From Alphaproteobacteria bacterium (GTDB lineage Bacteria; Pseudomonadota; Alphaproteobacteria; Caulobacterales; Aquidulcibacteraceae), in NCBI GenBank assembly GCA_018969015.1, contig JAGWZE010000001.1:1-64000 (forward strand): a stretch of 64,000 nt of DNA, in the 5' to 3' direction. The position numbers and the translations under genes are program-made. This document shows, in pieces, positions 17,855-26,650 of the stretch. The stretch's first letter is position 1. Each line of letters starts with the position of its first letter. The notes under the pieces are model-generated. The model searched no databases. It saw nothing but the letters and a program-made list of their open reading frames with translations, and was not told the origin of the DNA.

Positions 17855-20471
17855 ACCACGTCTTCGCCAACGTCGCGAGCACCGTATATCCCGCCATGAA
17901 ACCCGCGATGATGGGCCAGTAGAGCGTCGGAAGCGGCAGAAATCCCAGCGCCGGGGCTGCCGGCGAGTACGGCAGCGCGATGGCAATCCCGCACGCCGCG
18001 AGGGACGAGAGGATCACCGGCCCACTCGCCCAGCTGTCCACGAACGGGCGTTTCGACGTGCGCAGCACGTGGATCACCAGCGTCTGTGTCAGAACCGACT
18101 CGACGAACCATCCCGTCTGGAACAGGGCCGGCGACGAGCCGGCGTCGAACACGACGAGCATGAGCACGAACGTCGCGACATCGAAAATCGAACTTATGGG
18201 CCCGACGCACAGCATGAATCGCATCGTCCGGGCGATGTCCCAGGTGTGCGGCTGCGCCAGGGCTTCGGCGTCGACACGATCCGTCGGGATCGTCGTTTGC
18301 GAAAGGTCGTAGAGCAGATTGTTGGTGATGACCTGCAGCGGCGCCATCGGAAGAAACGGCAGGAAGCAGGACGCGCCGACGACGCTGAGCATGTTTCCGA
18401 AGTTGGAGCTGGCGCTCATCTGCACGTACTTGATGATGTTCGCGAAGACCCGCCGCCCCTCGCTCACGCCCTCGATCAGGATCGAGAGGCTCTTCTCCAG
18501 CAGGATGATGTCGGCCGACTCCTTGGCGATCGCCACCGCATCGTCGACGGAAATGCCGACATCGGCCCGCTTGAGCGCGGGCGCATCGTTGATGCCATCG
18601 CCGAGAAAGCCGACGACGTGCGGATGGCTCTGGATGGCGGCGATGATCCGCGCCTTCTGCGATGGCGTGACCTTGACGAACACGTTGGCGCCTTCCGCCG
18701 CGATGGCGATGTCCTGATCGCTCATCGCGTCGAGCTCCCGGCCCGAGACCACGCCCTCGATCGCGAGGCCGACATCCTTGCATGTCTTTCGGGTGACGAT
18801 CTCGTTGTCGCCCGTGAGCACCTTCACGCGGACCCCCGCCGCGGCGAGCGCGGCGAGCGCCCCGGCCGCGGTCTCTTTCGGCGGATCGAGGAACGCAACG
18901 AAGCCCTGGAGCGTGAGGCCGACTTCGTCCGTGACGCCGATCTTCGCCGTTTGGGCGCCAAGGTCTTTGGTGGCCACCGCAACGACGCGAAATCCGTCAC
19001 CGTTGAGACGCGCCGTCAGCGCATTGATGGCCGCGATGCGCGCGGCGTCGAGCGGCGCGATCTCCTTGCCGGCTCTGCACGTCACGCAGATCGCCATCAC
19101 CTCCTCGACCGCGCCCTTGCAGATCAGCAGGTTGGCGCCGGCGGGTGTACGCAACGCGACGGACAGGCGACGTCGCGCAAAGTCGAACGGAATCTCGTCG
19201 ATCTTGGCGTAGCCGGCGTCGATCGAGAGGCGATCTTCGAGCTCGACATGCTCCTGGATCGCGAGGTCGAGAAGGTTCTTCAGGCCCGACTGACGCCGGC
19301 TGTTGAGGTAGGCATAGGTGAGGACCTCGTCATCCGCCGCTCCCGCGACGTCGAGATGCAGTTTCAGGACGACCTTGTCCTGCGTGAGCGTGCCGGTTTT
19401 GTCCGTACACAAGACGTCCATGGCGCCGAGGTTCTGGATCGCGTTCAGCCGCTTCACGATCGCGCGCTTGCGCGCCATGGCGACGGCGCCCTGGCTCAGG
19501 TTCATCGTCACGATCATCGGAAGCATTTCGGGCGCGAGCCCAACCGCGACCGCGACGGCAAAGAACAAAGCCTGCACCCAATCGTGCTTGGTCACGCCGT
19601 TGATGACGAACACGAGCGGCGCCATCACCGCGATGAAGCGGATCATCAAGCCGGCGAAGCGACGCAATCCGCGCTCGAAGCTCGTTACCACGCCGGCCGT
19701 TGCAATATCCGTGGCCAGTTGCCCGAAACGCGTCGCCTGCCCCGTGTTGACGACGAGACCCGTTGCATAGCCGCTGGCCACGCTCGAGCCCATGAAGCAG
19801 AGAACTTTGGAGTCGAGAAGGTCCTCGCCCGCGGTGTCCGCCGCATGCGCCGCCTTCTCCTGGGGCATGGATTCACCCGTCAACGCGGCCTGCGTGACGA
19901 AGAGATCGTTGGCCTCGAGCAGGCGAAGATCGGCAGGGATCATGTCGCCGGCCGACAGGCGCACGATGTCGCCGGGCAAGATCTCCTCGATCGGCGCGGC
20001 GATGAACCCATCGGCGTCGGCAGACGCCGAATCCCGCCGCTTCACGCTCGCCTGGATCCGGACCATCGCCGCAAGCTTCGCGGCGGCCGAGCTCGCTCGA
20101 TGCTCCTGCACGAAGCCGAGGCCGATGCTCAAGGCCACCATCGCGGCGATCACCGCCGCGGATCTGACGTCCGACAAGATCCAAGCCGCCGACGCCAACA
20201 CCAGCAGCAGCCCGTTCAAGGGATCGCGCGCCCGCGCCCACAGCTCCGCGCCGATTCCCGGGGGCCGGTTGCGCGCGACGACGTTTGGGCCGTAGGCGTC
20301 CAGGCGCGTCTTCGCCTGCGCCTGTGTCAGCCCATCTCGAGACGACTCCAGCGCTTCGCAGGCCCGATCCGGATCGAGGCGTGCGATCTCGCGCAATCGC
20401 GCGGACGCAGCTGCGAGGTCCGCAGGCCGCGCGGCGTGGGCGTTGATCGACGCGCGCTGAGATCGCTGCAT
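17832..20471 (-). CDS. mgtA: Magnesium-translocating P-type ATPase (MgtA/MgtB type)
   Basis: 879 residues from the ATG at 20471, close to the usual length of about 900. It shows the N-terminal cation-ATPase domain with 'LTQAQAKTRLDAYGPN', the actuator 'LTGES', the phosphorylation motif DKTGTLT with Asp357, the hinge 'GDGINDAPALK', and C-terminal membrane helices. 'AYLNSRRQSGLKNLLD' and 'SSNFGNMLSVVGASCFLPFLPM' are signatures of the P3B MgtA/MgtB branch, which imports Mg2+ at ATP expense. No MgtC or Mg2+-sensing leader is evident. A perfect EcfG-type promoter lies 83 bases upstream, so stress control is more likely than simple Mg2+ starvation control. Confidence 0.92.
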   Translation of the reverse strand: MQRSQRASINAHAARPADLAAASARLREIARLDPDRACEALESSRDGLTQAQAKTRLDAYGPNVVARNRPPGIGAELWARARDPLNGLLLVLASAAWILSDVRSAAVIAAMVALSIGLGFVQEHRASSAAAKLAAMVRIQASVKRRDSASADADGFIAAPIEEILPGDIVRLSAGDMIPADLRLLEANDLFVTQAALTGESMPQEKAAHAADTAGEDLLDSKVLCFMGSSVASGYATGLVVNTGQATRFGQLATDIATAGVVTSFERGLRRFAGLMIRFIAVMAPLVFVINGVTKHDWVQALFFAVAVAVGLAPEMLPMIVTMNLSQGAVAMARKRAIVKRLNAIQNLGAMDVLCTDKTGTLTQDKVVLKLHLDVAGAADDEVLTYAYLNSRRQSGLKNLLDLAIQEHVELEDRLSIDAGYAKIDEIPFDFARRRLSVALRTPAGANLLICKGAVEEVMAICVTCRAGKEIAPLDAARIAAINALTARLNGDGFRVVAVATKDLGAQTAKIGVTDEVGLTLQGFVAFLDPPKETAAGALAALAAAGVRVKVLTGDNEIVTRKTCKDVGLAIEGVVSGRELDAMSDQDIAIAAEGANVFVKVTPSQKARIIAAIQSHPHVVGFLGDGINDAPALKRADVGISVDDAVAIAKESADIILLEKSLSILIEGVSEGRRVFANIIKYVQMSASSNFGNMLSVVGASCFLPFLPMAPLQVITNNLLYDLSQTTIPTDRVDAEALAQPHTWDIARTMRFMLCVGPISSIFDVATFVLMLVVFDAGSSPALFQTGWFVESVLTQTLVIHVLRTSKRPFVDSWASGPVILSSLAACGIAIALPYSPAAPALGFLPLPTLYWPIIAGFMAGYTVLATLAKTWFIRRWGT

Positions 20472-20553
20472 GCCCCGCCCCCCGACGCAGCCATGCGCGG
20501 CGGCCTGACGACGAGACCGCCGTCCCGGCGTCGCTGAAACCTGCTTCGGCTTG

Positions 20554-20578
20554 AACGGCGCGCTTCGGGAGTGGTTCC
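20554..20578 (-). promoter_or_regulatory. EcfG-type (general stress sigma factor) promoter for mgtA
   Basis: On the minus strand the sequence reads GGAAC (20578-20574), a 16-base spacer, then CGTT (20557-20554). This is an exact match to the alphaproteobacterial EcfG/SigT consensus. Transcription would start about ten bases further on and read into mgtA, whose ATG is at 20471. Confidence 0.72.
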
Positions 20579-20652
20579 GCCGTCGCGGCAAACGGGTGCG
20601 CGAGCGTGCGACAATGAGGGACTGTCCAACCACGCCGGGAAGCCGCGGACTT

Positions 20653-20666
20653 TTGATTTTTGTCAA
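20653..20666 (+). promoter_or_regulatory. FNR/FixK-type box upstream of the pel locus
   Basis: TTGAT-TTTT-GTCAA fits TTGA-N6-TCAA and differs by one base from TTGAT-N4-ATCAA. Its centre is about 65 bases before the ATG of the first pel gene, in the divergent region shared with mgtA. A regulator with the cognate ETVSR recognition helix is encoded at 36931. Confidence 0.65.
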
Positions 20667-20724
20667 CGCGACGGGTCCGGATCGGGAGCGAGGTCTGCGG
20701 CACGCACGGTGACCGGGGACTTCA

Positions 20725-23700
20725 ATGGCAAGCCAATTCGGCGACATCACCCTCGACGGCTCTCTCCTCGACTGGTCGGCGGCCGATCTTTTGTGGAGCG
20801 CGGGAACGCAGCGCATCTACGGAAAGGTCGTCGGGAACGCGATGGTGTTCGCCGCGACGGGCGTCACGCCCGGCAGCACCTTCTGGCTGAACACGGACCT
20901 CAACGCGACGACGGGCTATCTGCTCGGCGGCCCGACGAATTCGGCCTTCGCCGCCGGCGCGGAGTTCAATGTGGACTTCACGACGGGCCAACCGTTGCTG
21001 TTCACGGGCGGCGCCGGACAAACGCTCGTCGGCCCCATCGACTTCGCACTCGGCGCCAATGGCGCCGTGGAGTTCGCCGTGCCGCTCACTGCGGTCGCTG
21101 CAAGCGCTGCGATGGTGCGTGTCGATCTCGGCAATACGCAGTTCCTTCCCAATACGTTCGCGATCGCCGCCGCCCCGGCGCAGCCCCCAACGTTTGGCGC
21201 AGTCACGCTTGATGGCGCGCTCTCGGACTGGTCTGCGGCGAATCGTCTGGATACGGGCGCATCCGGCGTCGCGGGGTACGAGCTGTATGGCCGCTTCGAG
21301 GGCGGCGCCTATGTGTTCGCGATCAAATCTGCGACGCCGATCGGCGAGAACACCACGCTCTGGCTCAATACTGATCAGAACCGCGCGACCGGGTATCAGA
21401 TTTTCGGGTTCGCGGGCGGCGCCGAATACAACGTCAATATCGGGGCGAATGGCCAGGCCGTACTCTTTACCGGCGCGGCCGGACAAAACCCGGTCTCGAT
21501 CGTTCCGATCAGCTACAGCGCCGATCGCACCGTCGCGGAGATCGCGGTCCCGGTCTCGCTCTTGGCCGGGGCGCCGAGCGTGGTCAACGTCTATGCCGAC
21601 GTGAACAACCAGACGTTCCTGCCCAACAGCTACACGACCTACACCTATACCGTTTCCAGCGTGGCGCCCCCGCCGACGCCCGGCGCGAGCTACGGCTCCA
21701 TCACCATCGACGGCGCATCGACGGATTGGACCGCGGCCGATCGGCTCGACGCGGTTGGCGGCGCGACGGGCTACGCTCTGTACGGAAAGGTCGTCGGCGG
21801 CGCGTTCGTGCTCGCGCTTGACGCCGGAACCGGAACGATCGGCCCCAACACCACCTTCTGGTTCAACACCGACCAGAACACCGCGACGGGATACAAAGTC
21901 TTCGGCTTCGCCGTCGGGGCCGAGTTCAACGTCAATTTCGACGCCAACGGCACGCCCGCCCTTTATGTCAACGGCGCGGGCGAAACGCTGCTTCCGGGCG
22001 CCGCGATCGACTGGCGCACGTCCGCATCCCACAGCTTCGTGGAATTCGCCATTCCCCTGGCGCAACTCCAGGCGCTTATCGGATCCACCCCGACGACCGC
22101 GAACGTCTATGTCGACGTCAACGACCAGACCTTCATTCCGGTCAGCTACACGAACTTCGCCTATACGCTCCACGCGAGCACGGCGCCGACGGCCGGGACC
22201 ACGATCCTGGACGGGTCGCTCAACGACTGGACGCAGCGCGATCGCCTCGACACCGCCTTCGGCGCCGTGGCGGGTCATGAGGTGTACGGACGCAGCGACG
22301 GGGATTACCTCGTCTTCGCGGTGAAAGCGCCGGGCCCCATCGGCGCGAACACGACCATCTGGCTGAACACGGATCTCAATGCCGCGACCGGCTTCCAGAT
22401 TTTCGGCGCCACCGGCGGCGCGGAGTTCAACATCAATTTCGACGCCGCCGGCGTGCCGCATCTCTACACGGGCGGCGCAGGCCAGACCCTCGTCGCGGGC
22501 GCGCAGGTGCTCTACGGGACGTCAGCGGATCACACGATCGTCGAAGTGGCCGTCGCCAAGGCCGCCCTGGGAGGCGCGACCTCGAGCAATGTCCTTCTCG
22601 ACGTGAACGACACGGTGTTCCTGCCGTCGAGCTATTTTGGTCCGCAGTTTCTCGTCGCGCCGCCGCCACCGCCGGTCGGCTCCGTGACGCTCGACGGCGC
22701 GCTCGGCGATTGGACGGCGGCGAACCGCATCGATCTGCCGGGAACGGGTGTTGCGGGATACGAAGTCTATGGCCGCGCCAGCGGCGACTCTTTCGTCCTG
22801 GCGCTCAAGAGCCCCGTCGCGATCGGCCCCGGCACCACCTTCTGGCTCAACGCCGACCAGAATCCCGCGACCGGCTATCAGGTGTTCGGCAATGCCGGGG
22901 GCGTGGAGTTCGCGGTCGAGTTCGGCGCGAACGGCGCGCCCGCGCTCTACGCCGTCAACGCGACGACCGGCGCGCTGACGCTCGTGAATGGCGCGCTTCT
23001 GAACGGCTTCTCCGCCGATCGAACGATCGTGGAGTTCGCGATCCCGAAGGCGCAAGTCAGCGCGCCGATCGAGCTGAACGTCCTCATCGACGTCAACAAC
23101 ACGACGTTCCTGCCCACGTCCTATACGGGCATGGCCTCTTACGAGATCGTCGATACGCTCTCTCTGCCGCCGCGGACGGACTTCACCCGCAAGGTCGCCA
23201 TCGTCTATTCGGACACGACCGCCGCCAAGTATTTCGGCCTCGCGGATGTCGACGCCAACAAGACGGGCTATTCCCAGCTCTTCATGACGGCGCAAAGCCA
23301 AGCGGCGGCCGCCGGCGTCCCCTACGACGTCATCAGCGAAAGCGATCTGACGAACCTCACCAAGCTCGCGCAGTACGACGCCATCGTGTTTCCGTCGTTC
23401 CGCTATGCGCCCTCCGCGCTCCAGAACCAGATCGCGAACACGCTCGAACTTGCCGCCGAGCAGTATCACGTCAGCCTGATCGCCGCCGGCGACTTCATGA
23501 CGAACGACGAGACCGGCGCGCTGATCGCCGGCGATCCCTACGCCCGCATGAAAGCGCTGTTCGATCTCACCCGCGTCGATGGCGGGACCGGGATCGTCGA
23601 CGTCAACGCCAGCGCGACGACCAATCCCGTGATGGAGGGGTATCAAGCCGGCGAATTGATCCGGCGCTACGCGGGCGCGCTCGGCACGGGCGTCGGGTGG

Positions 23701-26607
23701 TCAGCCTACGCCGACGCGACCCCCAGCGCCGGCCCCGCGCAAACGACCCTGGCGACGCAGACGATCAACGGCCGGTCCTTCAGCGCGGTCGTCGCCTCCG
23801 AGCCCGGCGGACGCAACGTGCATTTCGCAACCGAAGCGCTGCTCGGCGACAACAACCAGCTCCAGCACGCCATCGATTGGGCGGTGAATGGCGCGGGCGT
23901 CACGGCCGGCGTGCAGCTCAGTCGCGACAAGAGCATCCTCGCGTCGCGCACCGACATGGACCAGGCCATGGAGCTGGCCGATGTCTCGCCCCCCGGCGGC
24001 GGCCCTGGAATCTATGATCGCCTGTTGCCGATCCTCCAGGCGTGGAAGGACCAGTACAATTTCGTTGGATCGTACTTCGTCGACATCGGCGCCAACCCCG
24101 CGAACGATCAGGCGACGAACTGGGCTGTATCCGGGCCGATCTATCAAAAGATCATGGCGATGGGGAACGAGATCGGCACGCACACCTTCACGCACCCGGA
24201 CGATACGAACCTTCTCTCCCCCGCCGACATCGAATTCCAGTTCAACCAGAGCCAACTCCTTCTGGAGCAACAGCTGGGCGTACCGATCAACGGCGCCGCC
24301 GTGCCGGGCGCGCCGGAACGCCTGCCCACCTCCCTGCGCGAGATCCAGTACTTCGACTATCTGACCGGCGGCGGCTCGCTCGTCGGCGCGGGATATCCCG
24401 GCGCGTTCGGCTATCTCACGCCCGGCGTCCAGGACAAGGTCTATCTCGCGCCGAACATGAGCTTCGATTTCACGCTCGTCGGCTTCCAGGGAAAAACCGC
24501 CGATCAGGCCTATGCGGCGTGGCTCTCCGAGTTCAACGCGCTGACGGCGCACGCTGATACGCCCGTCGTGATCTGGCCGTGGCATGATTATGGCCCGACG
24601 ACGTGGAGTGTCGATCAGGGCGTCCCCTCGCCCTATACGCTGGCGATGTACACGAACTTCATCGCCGCCGCGGCGGCCTCCGGCGCCGAGTTCGTCACCA
24701 TGACGGATCTCGCGAAGCGGATCGAATCCATGGAAAAGGTCGGTCTGACGCTGTCCGTTTCCGGCAACATCGTCACGGCCAAGGTCGTGTCCGCGGATGC
24801 GGGCAAGTTCGCGCTTGATCTCGATCACCTTGGAACATCCGTCATCAAGAGCGTCCTGAACTGGTACGCCTATGACGGCGACAGCGTGTTTCTCCCGAAG
24901 AACGGCGGTGATTTCACGATCACGCTCGGCGCCGCGGCCGACGACGTGACCCACATCACCGCATTGCCGGCGCGCGCCGAGCTGATCTCATTGTCCGGGG
25001 ACGGCGCCAATCTCGCCTTCAGCGTCGTGGGCGAAGGCAAGGTCATCATCGACCTCAAGGGCGCGACGCCCGCAAGCGTCACCGGGGCCTCCATCGTGAG
25101 CCAGGTCGGCGATATCCTCACGATCGACCTCGGCGCGAATGGCGCCCACAGCGTTTCGATCGGCGTTCCGACCACGCCCGTCATCACGTCGAACGGCGGG
25201 GGCGCCACGGCGCAAGTCTCGATCGCGGAGAACACGACGAGCGTCACGACGATCACCGCGCTTTCGCCCACGGGTCTGCCGCTCACCTATTCGATCAGCG
25301 GCGGCGCCGACGCGGCGGCGTTCGTCATCAACAGCGCCACCGGGCAGCTTTCGATGGCGGTCGCGCCAGACTACGAGGCGCCAACCGACACCGGCGCCAA
25401 CAATGTCTATGACCTGATCGTCCGCGCAACCGACCAGGCCGGCGCCTTCGTAGCCCAGGCGATCGCCGTCGCCATCACCAACGTGCCGGGCCTCACGCTC
25501 ACGGGCAACGCATCCGCCAATGTCCTCACCGGCAGCGGTGAGGAAGACATCATCAGCGGCGGCGCCGGCAACGACACGCTCGACGGCCTCGGCGGCCCGG
25601 ATCGTCTGACCGGCGGAACCGGCGCCGATCGCGTCCTCGGCGGGGATGGCGCGGACACGTTCATCTACGCGATCGGCGACGGCGCCGACACCATGGACGG
25701 CGGCGCCGGCATCGATACGCTGATCGTCTCCGGCACGGCGGCCAGCGACACGCTCAACGTGATCTATGCGGGCGGCGTCCTCACGACGCTGGAGGGCGGT
25801 ACGCTGACGGGAATCGAGATCGTCACGGCCGATCTCGGCGCCGGCGCCAACACGATCACCTACGCCGGCACGCTCGTCGGCGTCAGCGTCAATCTCGCCA
25901 CCGGGGCGGCCTCGGGGTTTCAGTCGATCGCCAACATCTCGAACGCCACGGGCGGCAGCGGCGATGATCAGCTCACGGGGACGACGGCGGCCAATACGTT
26001 GACGGGCGGCGCGGGAAACGACGTGCTCGACGGCGGTGGCGGCGTCGATACGCTGATCGGCGGCGCAGGTGACGACACCTACATCACGGATGGCGGCGAC
26101 ACGCTCACCGAAGGCACGGGCGCCGGAACCGACACCGTGCGCAGCTCCGTGAGCTGGACGCTCGGCGCGAACTTCGAGAACCTTGTGCTGACGGGCGCGG
26201 CCAACATCAACGGCACGGGCAACGGCCTCAACAACGTCCTGACCGGAAACGCCGGCGCCAACGTCCTGACCGGCGGCGGCGGCAATGACCGGATCGACGG
26301 CGGCGCCGGCAACGACACGCTCAATGGCGGCACGGGCAGCGACACGTTCGTTCTCCAGGCCGGATTCGGCGCCGATACGATCACCGGCGGCTTCGACGCC
26401 AACCCAACCGGCGGCCAGGATCTGATCGACATCTCCGCCTACCATCTGACGCCCGCCGACATCGGCACGACGAGCGCCTTCGCGGTGTGGATCGAAGTCG
26501 TCGCCAACAACACGCTCGTCCATATCGGCGCGGACGTCCTCACCATCCTCGGCGTGAACGGGGTCGGGACGAATGCGATCACGTCGAGCGATTTCATTCT
26601 CGCCTGA
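20725..26607 (+). CDS. pelA: PelA-like polysaccharide deacetylase fused to carbohydrate-binding-like repeats and RTX repeats
   Basis: 1960 residues, ATG at 20725, no signal peptide. Residues 5-805 hold five repeats of about 150-165 residues, each with 'DGxLxDWxxAxR', 'TTFWLNTDQNxATGYQ' and 'VDVNNxTFLPxSY', resembling CBM9/DOMON-type sandwiches. About 820-1060 is a flavodoxin-like fold as in the PelA 'reductase-like' domain. About 1065-1340 is a NodB-type deacetylase with DxD (Asp1077, Asp1079), HTFTH (His1153, His1157) and 'PVVIWPWHDYGP'. A beta region, a cadherin-like repeat (about 1485-1590) and RTX blocks of GGxGxDxL type (about 1591-1880) follow. The RTX end without a Sec signal implies type I secretion; no exporter genes are in the window. 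The PelA hydrolase domain is absent and is encoded separately at 33793. Confidence 0.85.
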   Translation: MASQFGDITLDGSLLDWSAADLLWSAGTQRIYGKVVGNAMVFAATGVTPGSTFWLNTDLNATTGYLLGGPTNSAFAAGAEFNVDFTTGQPLLFTGGAGQTLVGPIDFALGANGAVEFAVPLTAVAASAAMVRVDLGNTQFLPNTFAIAAAPAQPPTFGAVTLDGALSDWSAANRLDTGASGVAGYELYGRFEGGAYVFAIKSATPIGENTTLWLNTDQNRATGYQIFGFAGGAEYNVNIGANGQAVLFTGAAGQNPVSIVPISYSADRTVAEIAVPVSLLAGAPSVVNVYADVNNQTFLPNSYTTYTYTVSSVAPPPTPGASYGSITIDGASTDWTAADRLDAVGGATGYALYGKVVGGAFVLALDAGTGTIGPNTTFWFNTDQNTATGYKVFGFAVGAEFNVNFDANGTPALYVNGAGETLLPGAAIDWRTSASHSFVEFAIPLAQLQALIGSTPTTANVYVDVNDQTFIPVSYTNFAYTLHASTAPTAGTTILDGSLNDWTQRDRLDTAFGAVAGHEVYGRSDGDYLVFAVKAPGPIGANTTIWLNTDLNAATGFQIFGATGGAEFNINFDAAGVPHLYTGGAGQTLVAGAQVLYGTSADHTIVEVAVAKAALGGATSSNVLLDVNDTVFLPSSYFGPQFLVAPPPPPVGSVTLDGALGDWTAANRIDLPGTGVAGYEVYGRASGDSFVLALKSPVAIGPGTTFWLNADQNPATGYQVFGNAGGVEFAVEFGANGAPALYAVNATTGALTLVNGALLNGFSADRTIVEFAIPKAQVSAPIELNVLIDVNNTTFLPTSYTGMASYEIVDTLSLPPRTDFTRKVAIVYSDTTAAKYFGLADVDANKTGYSQLFMTAQSQAAAAGVPYDVISESDLTNLTKLAQYDAIVFPSFRYAPSALQNQIANTLELAAEQYHVSLIAAGDFMTNDETGALIAGDPYARMKALFDLTRVDGGTGIVDVNASATTNPVMEGYQAGELIRRYAGALGTGVGWSAYADATPSAGPAQTTLATQTINGRSFSAVVASEPGGRNVHFATEALLGDNNQLQHAIDWAVNGAGVTAGVQLSRDKSILASRTDMDQAMELADVSPPGGGPGIYDRLLPILQAWKDQYNFVGSYFVDIGANPANDQATNWAVSGPIYQKIMAMGNEIGTHTFTHPDDTNLLSPADIEFQFNQSQLLLEQQLGVPINGAAVPGAPERLPTSLREIQYFDYLTGGGSLVGAGYPGAFGYLTPGVQDKVYLAPNMSFDFTLVGFQGKTADQAYAAWLSEFNALTAHADTPVVIWPWHDYGPTTWSVDQGVPSPYTLAMYTNFIAAAAASGAEFVTMTDLAKRIESMEKVGLTLSVSGNIVTAKVVSADAGKFALDLDHLGTSVIKSVLNWYAYDGDSVFLPKNGGDFTITLGAAADDVTHITALPARAELISLSGDGANLAFSVVGEGKVIIDLKGATPASVTGASIVSQVGDILTIDLGANGAHSVSIGVPTTPVITSNGGGATAQVSIAENTTSVTTITALSPTGLPLTYSISGGADAAAFVINSATGQLSMAVAPDYEAPTDTGANNVYDLIVRATDQAGAFVAQAIAVAITNVPGLTLTGNASANVLTGSGEEDIISGGAGNDTLDGLGGPDRLTGGTGADRVLGGDGADTFIYAIGDGADTMDGGAGIDTLIVSGTAASDTLNVIYAGGVLTTLEGGTLTGIEIVTADLGAGANTITYAGTLVGVSVNLATGAASGFQSIANISNATGGSGDDQLTGTTAANTLTGGAGNDVLDGGGGVDTLIGGAGDDTYITDGGDTLTEGTGAGTDTVRSSVSWTLGANFENLVLTGAANINGTGNGLNNVLTGNAGANVLTGGGGNDRIDGGAGNDTLNGGTGSDTFVLQAGFGADTITGGFDANPTGGQDLIDISAYHLTPADIGTTSAFAVWIEVVANNTLVHIGADVLTILGVNGVGTNAITSSDFILA

Positions 26608-26650
26608 TGCGCGCGCCCGCGCCGGTGCGCGGCCAAGAGGACGTCTCCGC

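Noticed and set aside
17700-20537. 945-codon open frame on the plus strand across mgtA
   Set aside because: Antisense shadow of the P-type ATPase; composition is Arg/Asp-rich without any motif, as expected from a GC-rich complement.
25490-26400. Tandem short DNA repeats considered as CRISPR-like
   Set aside because: They are in-frame coding RTX nonapeptide repeats of varying sequence, without spacers.
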